Assembly: GCA_022570975.1 (NCBI GenBank)
Contig: JACZYS010000037.1
Location: 1-14,763 of the forward strand
Length of the DNA stretch: 14,763 bases
DNA from: Candidatus Zixiibacteriota bacterium
GTDB lineage: Bacteria; Zixibacteria; MSB-5A5; GN15; FEB-12
Direction: 5' to 3'
The translations under genes and the position numbers were made by a program. The notes under the pieces are model-generated. The model did not search any database and was not told where the DNA came from. It worked only from the letters and a program-made list of their open reading frames with translations. How positions within the stretch are numbered: the stretch's first letter is position 1; every line of letters starts with the position of its first letter. Shown here in pieces: positions 1 to 6,957 of this stretch.

Positions 1-474
1 AATTGTCTTATAGTATTTGGGAGCAACCGCAAGATAAAAAAGCTTGTTTGAGCATGTACGAAATTGCTTATCGGTTGCAAGGAGAATCTCGCCGAGTTTT
101 TTATACGCCTCTAAATCTTCATCTTTCAGAAGTAATGTATTGAGTTCAAAAGGCTTCATAATGTAATCAACAGCACCATACCTGATAGCATCTTTTGCAG
201 AATTCAAATTGGCGTATCCGGTCATAAAGATGACATTTAAGGAAGGACAAAATTTTCTGGAGGATTCAGCAAGTTCAATGCCGTTCATGGGTGACATTCT
301 TATGTCAGTAATAAGAAGGTCTATTGATTCTGAATGGATAATATCCAAGGCATCTATACCGTTTGAAGCGGTGAAAATATTGTAACCCATATCTTCCAAA
401 GCGTCTTTAATTAATGAGATTACAATCGCTTCATCATCAACGACCAGGATGCCATATTCTTCAAGAGGTGACAC
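1..474 (-). CDS. Receiver domain joined in frame to a glucose-6-phosphate dehydrogenase-like segment (partial, runs off the left edge)
   Basis: The first 158 residues are visible; the 3' end lies outside the window. Residues 7-117 form a complete CheY-like receiver: acidic pair D13/D14, phosphoacceptor D57 in LLITDIRMSPMNG, T85 and K107 in the KPF motif. From about residue 119 the sequence stops looking like a receiver. CSNKLFYLAVAPKYYKTI (141-158) closely matches the conserved NRLFYLALPP region of glucose-6-phosphate dehydrogenase (human ANRLFYLALPPTVYEAV), and the preceding DLEAYKKLGEILL fits the helix before it. The G6PD N-terminus with its GxxGDLA NADP-binding loop is absent. The GTG start at 474-472 is the only start codon between the in-frame TAA of the upstream gene (486-484) and the receiver core; AAGGG lies about 13 nt upstream, so the ribosome site is weak. 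The receiver belongs to the signalling operon. Whether the G6PD part is a true fusion or an assembly chimera cannot be settled here. Confidence 0.8.
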   Translation of the reverse strand, partial: MSPLEEYGILVVDDEAIVISLIKDALEDMGYNIFTASNGIDALDIIHSESIDLLITDIRMSPMNGIELAESSRKFCPSLNVIFMTGYANLNSAKDAIRYGAVDYIMKPFELNTLLLKDEDLEAYKKLGEILLATDKQFRTCSNKLFYLAVAPKYYKTI

Positions 475-483
475 GTTTTTGTA

Positions 484-846
484 TTAGTCCCTTTTAAATA
501 TATCTCTTAGCACTTCTTCAATCTGGTCCAGGCTGAATGGCTTTGCCAAACAGGCAAAGGCCCCTTTATCTACAGCTTTGTCGGCCAGATCATCTGGTAA
601 AGAATCTGTCATTATAAATGGAAGTTGGGGTTTTTTTTCTGTGACTTCACAATAGACCTGGTATCCGTTTTTCTTTGGCATATGAATATCGCAGAATACA
701 AGGTCATAATCTCTGCTTAATGCCATCTCAATACCTTCCTGTCCGTTTACAGCCATCTCTATTCCATACCCCAAATCATCAAGATAATCTGTTAAGAGAT
801 TTCTTATAATTTCTGAGTTGTCAATTATGAGTATGTTTTTCTTCAT
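484..846 (-). CDS. Single-domain response regulator (CheY-like receiver)
   Basis: This 120-residue protein is a receiver domain only, with no DNA-binding or enzymatic output. Phosphoacceptor D53 lies in VFCDIHMPKKNG, with T80 and K102 (AKPF) completing the switch residues. The acidic pocket is unusual: the usual DD pair is D9-N10 (IIDNSE), which may weaken Mg2+ binding. I chose the ATG at 846-844, 11 bp after the stop of the preceding gene, because it begins directly at the first receiver strand (MKKNILIID). An in-frame GTG at 873 would add nine residues (129 aa) and overlap the upstream gene. The frame continues past its TAA into the next receiver gene after three sense codons. It is probably phosphorylated by the kinase encoded upstream, either acting through protein contacts or serving as a phosphate sink. 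Confidence 0.9.
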   Translation of the reverse strand: MKKNILIIDNSEIIRNLLTDYLDDLGYGIEMAVNGQEGIEMALSRDYDLVFCDIHMPKKNGYQVYCEVTEKKPQLPFIMTDSLPDDLADKAVDKGAFACLAKPFSLDQIEEVLRDIFKRD

Positions 847-857
847 TTGTTCATTCT

Positions 858-1223
858 TTACTGACTTAAGCACTTTTCCAGAGTGCTCATTAATTGTTTG
901 ATACTAAACGGTTTTGAGATAAATTCATCAGCTCCGTTATCAACAGATTCACAGACAGAGTAAAGACTGGAATAACCTGAAACTACGATAACTTTTGAGT
1001 TGGGGGAGTTCTGTTTGGCAAACTTGACAACTTCTTCACCGGTAACTCTGGGCATTTTCATGTCGGTGATAATGATATCAAATGAATGCTTCTTGATAAG
1101 CTCAATAGCCTCATCACCATCTGTCGCAGTTGAAATTGTGTAGCTGTCCTTCAAAACTTCACTAAGAAAATCTCTGATAACTTCCTCGTCATCAACTATA
1201 AGTATTTTTTTCTGTTCTTCCAT
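858..1223 (-). CDS. Single-domain response regulator (CheY-like receiver)
   Basis: A 121-residue receiver domain with no output domain. All canonical residues are present: D11/D12 acidic pair (ILIVDDEE), phosphoacceptor D54 (IIITDMKMPRVTG), S82 in VVSGYSS and K104 in SKPF. The order of motifs and the length are those of stand-alone CheY/Spo0F-type proteins. It lies 32 bp downstream of the histidine kinase and 11 bp upstream of the ATG chosen for the next receiver, so it is probably cotranscribed and is the nearest candidate substrate for the kinase. No clear Shine-Dalgarno sequence precedes the ATG. Being output-less, it most likely works in a phosphorelay or by binding a partner protein; the partner cannot be identified from this window. 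Confidence 0.93.
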   Translation of the reverse strand: MEEQKKILIVDDEEVIRDFLSEVLKDSYTISTATDGDEAIELIKKHSFDIIITDMKMPRVTGEEVVKFAKQNSPNSKVIVVSGYSSLYSVCESVDNGADEFISKPFSIKQLMSTLEKCLSQ

Positions 1224-1255
1224 AATTTTATCAAGAAATACAAACTAACCTGCAA

Positions 1256-2920
1256 TTATTGATTTTCTGTTGATACTTGATTTATCGGGCTCTCAACAAT
1301 ATTCTGAACAGGTAATATGACTGTAAATGTTGAGCCTTCATCAACGGTAGAGTCCACTCTTATTTCACCGCCATGTTCTTTTATTATACCGTAGCTAACC
1401 GACAGACCCAATCCGGTACCTTTACCGACTTGTTTGGTAGTAAAGAATGGTTCAAAAATTTTCTTTATATTTTCAGTTGAAATGCCGCTGCCCTTGTCAG
1501 AGACGATAATTTCTATAGCCCCTGCAAATTCACCGACAGACTGACTGAATCTGGTAGCAATTTTAATTACAGACTCCTGGGGTGAAGCATGCATTGCATT
1601 TATGATAAGGTTTGTAAAGACCTGTTGGAGTTGTCCGGCATCTCCTTGAATCTGAGGGAGCTTATCACTTAAAATTAATTCCAGTTCAATCTGATTCATA
1701 TATAGTTGATGCTCTACAAAAGTGCAGGTATCTTCAACCACGGCATTCATATCTACTCTTCTAAAATCAGTTGATTTGGACGATCTTGAAAATCTGAGCA
1801 AGTTCTGGACAATTGTCTTGCAGCGTCTTGCCTGTGTTTCAATATCTGTTAAGTATCTAATAAACTTACTATGGTCAATTGGTTCTGAAGCATTCTCACT
1901 GCTTTTTTTCATTTTCTCCAGAGCAAACTGAGAGTAGCCCAATATGCCGCCCAGAGGATTATTTAATTCATGAGCAACGCCTGCTGCCAGCTGTCCAATT
2001 GCGCTTAGTTTTTCAGACTGGATAAGCTGCACCTGGACTTCTTCTAATTCCAGAGTTCTCTCTATAATTTTCTGTTCCAGATTACGGTTGTACTCTTCAA
2101 TTTCATCTCTTGTTTCTCTTAATGATTCTACCATATTGTCAAAAGTATCCGCCAAATGACCAATTTCATCACTTTGATTAAGATCAGCTTTTTGGCTGAG
2201 GTCACCCATCTTTACTTTTTCAGCTACTGAAACGAGCTGTTTAATTGGACTGATAACTAAATCAATAAAGAAAGCAATCATGATAATAGTTAGTAACAAT
2301 ACAATAAGAGTGATAACTATCGCAGTTTTCTTTGACTCATAAATGGATTTATTAAGATTTTCCAAAGATATAACAATAATTAGTTTGCCAATTGTTTCAA
2401 CAACCTGACTCTGGTTTTTGATATCATTACCTGCTCTAATACCCAGAATTTCTCTGTTTAATGTATTTATTAAGGTGGTGATATCATGACTCATCTTGAG
2501 GAATTCTTTTCCGTTTTTTCCAATTACCAACGAGTCAATATTCTTTTCATCAATAATATCTTCATCAATGAATGGAGAAATTGATTCAATATTACTGTCG
2601 TCCCATATTCCTGCCTCAGCCAGGAGAGAATTATCTGGTCTGAAGATTGCCGCATAGGTGATATCATTAAACTGAGTAACTCTTTCAAGAAGTTCGTTTA
2701 GTTCATATTCAGATTCAAATAATACACCACTTTCCGCACTGGTAGAGACAATCTTGAGCATCATTATACCCTTGTCTTCCAGGTCAGTTCTCATATTCTC
2801 ATTCTGACTCTTGATCAGGTAGCTGCTAATTGCAAATACGCTGGAAATAACCAGAACGGATATTGGCAGCATGAATTTTGTCCTGAGCTTGAGGCTGTTA
2901 ATGAATTTCTGGAAACTCAT
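1256..2920 (-). CDS. Membrane sensor histidine kinase with HAMP domain
   Basis: A 554-residue inner-membrane histidine kinase. TM1 is at about 16-36, followed by a periplasmic sensor of about 160 residues (37-197). Its start (STSAESGVLFESEYELNELL) resembles CHASE8-type sensor domains; I hold that loosely. TM2 is at about 199-222, HAMP at 223-275 and a coiled coil at about 268-300. HisKA carries the phosphoacceptor H317 in GVAHELNNPLGGILGYS. The HATPase domain has the N box (N441 in NLIINAMHAS), G1 box D475-K-G-S-G479, F box FEPFFTT (489-495) and G2 box GKGTGLGLS (499-507). There is no attached receiver; three receiver genes follow instead. The ATG overlaps the stop of the substrate-binding protein gene by 4 bp and has an excellent ribosome site, so the two products are probably made together. 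The kinase likely reads the loaded state of that binding protein and phosphorylates the downstream receivers. Confidence 0.95.
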   Translation of the reverse strand: MSFQKFINSLKLRTKFMLPISVLVISSVFAISSYLIKSQNENMRTDLEDKGIMMLKIVSTSAESGVLFESEYELNELLERVTQFNDITYAAIFRPDNSLLAEAGIWDDSNIESISPFIDEDIIDEKNIDSLVIGKNGKEFLKMSHDITTLINTLNREILGIRAGNDIKNQSQVVETIGKLIIVISLENLNKSIYESKKTAIVITLIVLLLTIIMIAFFIDLVISPIKQLVSVAEKVKMGDLSQKADLNQSDEIGHLADTFDNMVESLRETRDEIEEYNRNLEQKIIERTLELEEVQVQLIQSEKLSAIGQLAAGVAHELNNPLGGILGYSQFALEKMKKSSENASEPIDHSKFIRYLTDIETQARRCKTIVQNLLRFSRSSKSTDFRRVDMNAVVEDTCTFVEHQLYMNQIELELILSDKLPQIQGDAGQLQQVFTNLIINAMHASPQESVIKIATRFSQSVGEFAGAIEIIVSDKGSGISTENIKKIFEPFFTTKQVGKGTGLGLSVSYGIIKEHGGEIRVDSTVDEGSTFTVILPVQNIVESPINQVSTENQ

Positions 2921-3876
2921 CTATATACCTCCTTAGCCACAGAAATCAGTTCACCCGGAATGACCAGGTTTATTCTCTTTGCAGTTTTTTCATTATAATG
3001 GAACCAGAGCATATTGACCTGAGAGACCGGAATCTCTCCAACTTTTTCACCTTCAAGTACTCTGACAGCAATTTCTCCGGCCTGCCTGCCAACCGCTTTA
3101 TAGTTAAAATCTAACGCAAAGAGAGCACCGGACTCAACAATATGACGTGAGAAGCCCATAAATGGAATTTGTTTTCGAACTGTATTGAGCAGGATATATT
3201 TTGTTGATTGCGGGGAAAATAATTCTTCATCTGCAACTGACCAGAGACCATCTACCACTTTTGCAAGCGAATCGAGAGCTTTTGGTAATTCTCGATTATG
3301 GTCTATTCTATAAGAAATCAGATTTATGCCCATTTCTCTTGCTTTAATGGTAGCAGCATCAATAAGCGGTTTAGTCTTTTTGGTATATAATACCCCAATA
3401 TTTTTTAAGTCAGGGATAATGGTACGGTAATATCTAAACTGGACATCGACCGGAATATTCAGCGAGGCTCCGGTAATATTGTTCCCCGGTCTTGCAAGGG
3501 AATTAACAAATCCTGAGTTTTTGGGATACATAACCGCTGCAAAAACAACCGGGTATTTTCCAAGTTTTTCTTTTGCAAATTTTGTGGCCAGTGAGCCAAT
3601 TGTCAAAATTAGTCTGGGATGTGCAACATTAATAGAATCCACTAATATGCTGTCATTGGTTATGGAACCAAAATATAGAAATTCTGTGAAGTCGGTATTT
3701 TCTATGCTGCTTGATATTACTTTTTTGGCACCGGAAATTGTTCTTGCCGTAGACTTAAGCTCGTCTGATTTAAGTATTACAATTGTGACGTGGTCACCAT
3801 GAGCAGATGCTACAGAAAAACTGCACAATATTAGACACAATATTAGTACAATTGAATTAATAATTTTGAGTCTCAT
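2917..3876 (-). CDS. ABC-type substrate-binding protein, DUF534/TrpX (ABC_sub_bind) family
   Basis: A 319-residue exported periplasmic binding protein. The signal peptide covers about residues 1-25 (hydrophobic IVLILCLILCSFSVASA, then HGD). The mature protein has the family's signatures: ILTIGSLATKFA (90-101), YPVVFAAVMYP, ARPGNNITGASLN (128-140), the second-lobe start IGVLYTKKTKP and, near the C-terminus, ESGALFALDFNYKAVGRQAGEIAVRVLEG, which matches the GALaslspdyyeiGrqaaelavrIL pattern of the family. Full-length members are about 300-330 residues. Members are bacterial periplasmic binding proteins, some for aromatic amino acids. No permease or ATPase gene is visible; the next gene is a histidine kinase sharing a 4-bp ATGA overlap. 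That context favours a ligand-sensing partner for the kinase over a transporter component. It is the first gene of the leftward operon. The ligand cannot be read from the sequence. Confidence 0.92.
   Translation of the reverse strand: MRLKIINSIVLILCLILCSFSVASAHGDHVTIVILKSDELKSTARTISGAKKVISSSIENTDFTEFLYFGSITNDSILVDSINVAHPRLILTIGSLATKFAKEKLGKYPVVFAAVMYPKNSGFVNSLARPGNNITGASLNIPVDVQFRYYRTIIPDLKNIGVLYTKKTKPLIDAATIKAREMGINLISYRIDHNRELPKALDSLAKVVDGLWSVADEELFSPQSTKYILLNTVRKQIPFMGFSRHIVESGALFALDFNYKAVGRQAGEIAVRVLEGEKVGEIPVSQVNMLWFHYNEKTAKRINLVIPGELISVAKEVYR
2927..2934 (-). promoter_or_regulatory. Strong ribosome binding site for the histidine kinase
   Basis: AAGGAGGT on the minus strand lies 6 nt before the kinase ATG, inside the last codons of the substrate-binding protein gene. 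Together with the ATGA start/stop overlap, it indicates translational coupling between ligand binder and kinase. Confidence 0.85.
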
Positions 3877-3954
3877 CCAGTTGTTGTTTTCCTGTTTATC
3901 GTCTGATTACAAACAAATAGCCGCAGATTATCCCCGGCTTTTTCATGCTATTCC

Positions 3955-3976
3955 TTATTATCGCCTTCGATAATAA
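3955..3976. repeat. Perfect 9-bp inverted repeat with 4-nt loop (possible operator)
   Basis: TTATTATCG at 3955-3963 and its exact complement CGATAATAA at 3968-3976 flank the loop CCTT. No T-run follows, so it does not look like a terminator. A TATTAT hexamer, a potential -10 for the leftward operon, lies inside the right arm when read on the minus strand. A dimeric regulator site or an RNA hairpin are both possible. Confidence 0.5.
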
Positions 3977-4024
3977 ATATTTTGACAGTATCCTTCAGTA
4001 AATTATCGGTAAAACACCAATAAA

Positions 4025-4038
4025 CTTGATTTATCAAG
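4025..4038. repeat. Perfect 14-bp inverted repeat CTTGAT-TT-ATCAAG (possible operator)
   Basis: Two 6-bp arms are separated by 2 nt and lie 48 nt right of the larger inverted repeat in the divergent region. The half-sites resemble those of FNR (TTGAT/ATCAA), but the 2-nt spacing differs from the 4 nt that FNR needs. A site for an unknown dimeric regulator is the simplest reading. Confidence 0.4.
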
Positions 4039-4070
4039 ATGTTCAAAAAAAATAGGATTTCTGGATAGAA

Positions 4071-4090
4071 ATTGCCAAATATTGCCAAAG
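4071..4090. repeat. 10-bp tandem direct repeat
   Basis: ATTGCCAAAT at 4071-4080 is followed directly by ATTGCCAAAG at 4081-4090, nine of ten positions identical. The period of about one helical turn would suit side-by-side binding of a regulator upstream of the receptor operon. Two short copies could also be chance. Confidence 0.4.
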
Positions 4091-4237
4091 ACTGGTCTTG
4101 AAAATTGTTAAAAATTCTTACAAATCTTACTAATGCTTTCTATTCAACTGCCGATAAAATTGACAAGGTTCGACATATTCTATTTGGAACTCTTTAGGAA
4201 AATGTCAACGATGCCAATTCGGAATATAAAAAATGAT

Positions 4238-4243
4238 AGGAGG
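4238..4243 (+). promoter_or_regulatory. Shine-Dalgarno AGGAGG selecting a TTG start
   Basis: AGGAGG lies 6 nt before TTG at 4250-4252, the only consensus ribosome site near the beginning of the receptor gene. The in-frame ATGs upstream (4133, 4202, 4211) lack one at proper spacing. Starting at TTG also leaves a normal signal peptide. Confidence 0.75.
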
Positions 4244-4249
4244 AAAGCC

Positions 4250-6943
4250 TTGTTTCGAAAGATAATCAGGCTGATAGCTCTTCCAGCACTAGTAATAATT
4301 GTCTCAAATTCTCCCCAGCTTCAAGCCGGGGTGAGTGGAAAAATATCTGGAATTGTTACCGATGCCAAAACAGCCGAGCCTATAGAAGGAGCGACTATAT
4401 TAGTAAAAGGCACCTCAATCTCTACATTGACCGACATTGACGGTGAGTTTTTTATAATAAATCTCCCTGCCGGGAAGTACGAGGTCACTGCAAAATATCT
4501 TGGATATGAAACGGTTACAGTTTCTGAAGTCAGAATCCTTACTGACTTAACTACTCCTATTGATTTTGAATTAAATGACGCTGCTGTTGTTTTGTCTAAA
4601 GAGATCATAATTTCTGCAGTTAATCCTATCATTCAAAGAGACTTAACTTCGTCTCAGGTGACATATACCGCAGAACAGCTTCAGGCATTGCCAAATACCA
4701 CAGACCTTTATTCAATTTTATCCAAATTCCCCGGCGTAGTAACCGATAAAGATCTTAAAATTCACGTACGCGGAGGCAGGTCCGGACAATTGGTTTACTA
4801 TTATGATGGTTTTTCAGTTCAGGATCCGTTTACATACGCCGCCGGTATGAGAATCATGCCATCCGCACTTGAGGAAATTTCATTAACTTCCGGCGGTTAC
4901 ACGGCCGAGTACGGTGAAGCATTATCCGGGGTTGTTAATGCTGTTACCCGTGAAGGTGGTGCTGAATATCATGGTGGTATCAGAATGTATGAAGGAATGA
5001 CTCATTCCTATGATGTATATACGGGCGAATGGAAGAAACTTGATTTCCAAGAAAACCGTTCAGCATCTTTTAATCTTTCAGGCCCTATCATCGGACTTGA
5101 TCCAAAAAAATACAATTTCTTTGTAGCTGGTGAATATTTGAGAGACCCATCATATCTGCCAAGCAACTGGTCAATTTCATATAATGGAACGTCCAAATTT
5201 ACAATGCGCCCAATGCCCAACATGAAAATATTGACTAACTTCTCATATTATAAAGATGATGGACGATTATATGATCATCGCGATGTTAACGGCGTTTCAT
5301 ATGACTTTAACTTAGACGGTTTGCCAGCATTTAGAAAAAGAGCATATCTGGCAGGAATAACCGGAAATTACAATTTCTCAGAAAATATGATACTGTCGGC
5401 AACAATTGATAGGTTCTACACCAGAACACTTTCAGCTCCCCAGCAGTTAATGGACACCTACTGGAATAAATGGCCGGGATATTCTGAAACTGATAGCGGA
5501 ACATATAATGGAACCATTGATAATGAAAACTATGGTGCTTACGAAAATCTTGATTTCACTGATCCAATGCAGGTGGTCGGTTATACTGTTGGCGATGATT
5601 TTCTGCCGGCTTACAGATTCAGAAGGTCAGAGTATAATTCCTTCAAAGTATCATTGCTCAATCAGGTTAATAAGATTCATCAAGTTAAAACCGGAATTGA
5701 GTATAGAAAATTTGATATTATGTGGGACACCAAGCTGTTCTATAATACCAATCCTTATGGTGAAAAATATGAGACCAGGCCTGTCTATCTTTCAGCATAT
5801 ATTCAGGACAAAATGGAATACACAAATTTCATAGTCAACTTAGGTATCAGATATGATCTGGCTAATTCAGACATATCATATAACTATGCGCCTCGTGACG
5901 ATGATCCGGATAATAATTTTGATGTAATATTAAAAGAAGCTGAATCGAAATCAAAATTCTCACCTCGTTTAGGGGTATCATTCCCTATTTCAGAAAAATC
6001 GATGATGCACTTCAACTATGGCGTCTATTATCAGTATTCCAAATTTACCAATATGTACATCAACTTAGATGGCGACATCTCCACGGGATATCCTCTCTTA
6101 GGTAATCCGGATTTGGAACCGGAACAGACGACCTCATATGAACTTGGTATGGACCACCTGATTGGGGATGATTTAAGGCTGGATATTACTGCCTATTACA
6201 AAGATATAGATAATCTGGTTTCCACAAGATCATTTTATGCCTATACAGGATTAGCTGTGACACAGTTTACTAATGATGATTATGGATTCGTAAAAGGTCT
6301 TGATTTCAGTTTTGAAAAACTTCCCGGAAACAGTTATTTCAGAGCCAAGCTGGACTATAGTTACATGATTGCCAAAGGAAACGGCTCTTATGAGCGTGAA
6401 CCATATTATACATATATAACATCTGTAGATGATAATCTGGCACCGCTTACCAGTTACCCGCTCGACTTTGACCAGAGACACACAATAACGGCCCTTGTTT
6501 CTTATAAGGTTCCAAGAAACTGGAAAGGCGATGTATTTGGTGTTACAATTCCCGGTGGATGGATTTTTACATCCATAGGTCAGTATGGTTCCGGTCTTCC
6601 TTTTACTGCGACCGATAATACGGGAAACAGACTTGGAGATCGAAACGAAAACCGTCTACCGGCCCATTATAGCATAGATATCAAGTTCAGCAAGAACTTC
6701 TATGTTGGACTGTCAGATAACTTCCTGAGCGCATTCATTGAAATTGACAATCTTTTTGATAGAAGAAATATCGTTAATGTTTATTCCCGCACCGGAAGTC
6801 CGGATGATGACGGTCAGGCTACCGGTTCAGGGTTGGCTTTAGATCAGAAAGAGTTGAATAAATATGACAGACTTTATGATCATGATCCGCAAAACTATTC
6901 ATTGCCCCGGACAATTAGGACCGGGTTAGAATTTAACTTCTAA
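4250..6943 (+). CDS. TonB-dependent outer-membrane receptor with N-terminal CarboxypepD_reg-like domain
   Basis: Read from TTG 4250 this is an 897-residue outer-membrane beta-barrel receptor. The signal peptide has basic FRKIIR, a hydrophobic LIALPALVIIV core and cleavage near PQLQA|GVSG (about 27). Residues 30-109 form a carboxypeptidase-regulatory-like beta-sandwich (GKISGIVTDAKTAEPIEGAT... DGEFFIINLPAGKYEVTAKYLGYE). The plug spans about 136-236, with HVRGGRSGQLVYYYDGFSVQDPF and SGGYTAEYGEALSGVVNAVT. The rest is barrel, with the usual NPDLEPEQTTSYELG and NLFDRRN motifs, ending in an aromatic residue (EFNF). Such receptors use TonB energy to import ligands, often glycans or metal complexes; the substrate is not evident. 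A longer reading from ATG 4133 (936 residues) would bury the signal peptide behind 39 extra residues. The next gene begins 14 bp downstream, so the receptor leads a three-gene operon. Confidence 0.92.
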   Translation: MFRKIIRLIALPALVIIVSNSPQLQAGVSGKISGIVTDAKTAEPIEGATILVKGTSISTLTDIDGEFFIINLPAGKYEVTAKYLGYETVTVSEVRILTDLTTPIDFELNDAAVVLSKEIIISAVNPIIQRDLTSSQVTYTAEQLQALPNTTDLYSILSKFPGVVTDKDLKIHVRGGRSGQLVYYYDGFSVQDPFTYAAGMRIMPSALEEISLTSGGYTAEYGEALSGVVNAVTREGGAEYHGGIRMYEGMTHSYDVYTGEWKKLDFQENRSASFNLSGPIIGLDPKKYNFFVAGEYLRDPSYLPSNWSISYNGTSKFTMRPMPNMKILTNFSYYKDDGRLYDHRDVNGVSYDFNLDGLPAFRKRAYLAGITGNYNFSENMILSATIDRFYTRTLSAPQQLMDTYWNKWPGYSETDSGTYNGTIDNENYGAYENLDFTDPMQVVGYTVGDDFLPAYRFRRSEYNSFKVSLLNQVNKIHQVKTGIEYRKFDIMWDTKLFYNTNPYGEKYETRPVYLSAYIQDKMEYTNFIVNLGIRYDLANSDISYNYAPRDDDPDNNFDVILKEAESKSKFSPRLGVSFPISEKSMMHFNYGVYYQYSKFTNMYINLDGDISTGYPLLGNPDLEPEQTTSYELGMDHLIGDDLRLDITAYYKDIDNLVSTRSFYAYTGLAVTQFTNDDYGFVKGLDFSFEKLPGNSYFRAKLDYSYMIAKGNGSYEREPYYTYITSVDDNLAPLTSYPLDFDQRHTITALVSYKVPRNWKGDVFGVTIPGGWIFTSIGQYGSGLPFTATDNTGNRLGDRNENRLPAHYSIDIKFSKNFYVGLSDNFLSAFIEIDNLFDRRNIVNVYSRTGSPDDDGQATGSGLALDQKELNKYDRLYDHDPQNYSLPRTIRTGLEFNF

Positions 6944-6957
6944 GCCGGAGTGAGATA

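Larger units (their letters stand above)
3877..4249. other. Divergent intergenic/regulatory region
   Basis: This 373-bp AT-rich stretch separates the leftward signalling operon from the rightward receptor operon, so it should hold both promoters. It contains the two inverted repeats and the tandem repeat listed separately. Minus-strand TATTAT (3975-3970) is a possible -10 for the signalling operon and lies inside the larger inverted repeat, but its -35 is poor. On the plus strand TTGACA occurs at 3982-3987 and at 4160-4165, each with only weak -10 partners (TATCGG at 16 nt spacing; TATTTG at 15 nt spacing). An open frame extends upstream from the receptor start to an ATG at 4133, but I treat that part as leader, not protein. 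I see no RNA gene here. Confidence 0.5.

Noticed and set aside
1722..1931. Plus-strand ORF inside the histidine kinase gene, and similar antisense ORFs over other genes
   Set aside because: They lie opposite clearly conserved domains, lack ribosome sites and show no recognisable protein features.
3919..3943. Terminator-like hairpin AGCCG...CGGCT followed by Ts
   Set aside because: The stem is only 5 bp with an 11-nt loop, and no plus-strand gene precedes it.
4025..4038. FNR/CRP-type operator
   Set aside because: The half-sites TTGAT and ATCAA are present but only 2 nt apart; this family needs a 4-nt spacer at this position.
4133..4249. Extra 39-residue N-terminus of the TonB-dependent receptor
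   Set aside because: No ribosome site fits the upstream ATGs, and these residues would stand ahead of a complete signal peptide.
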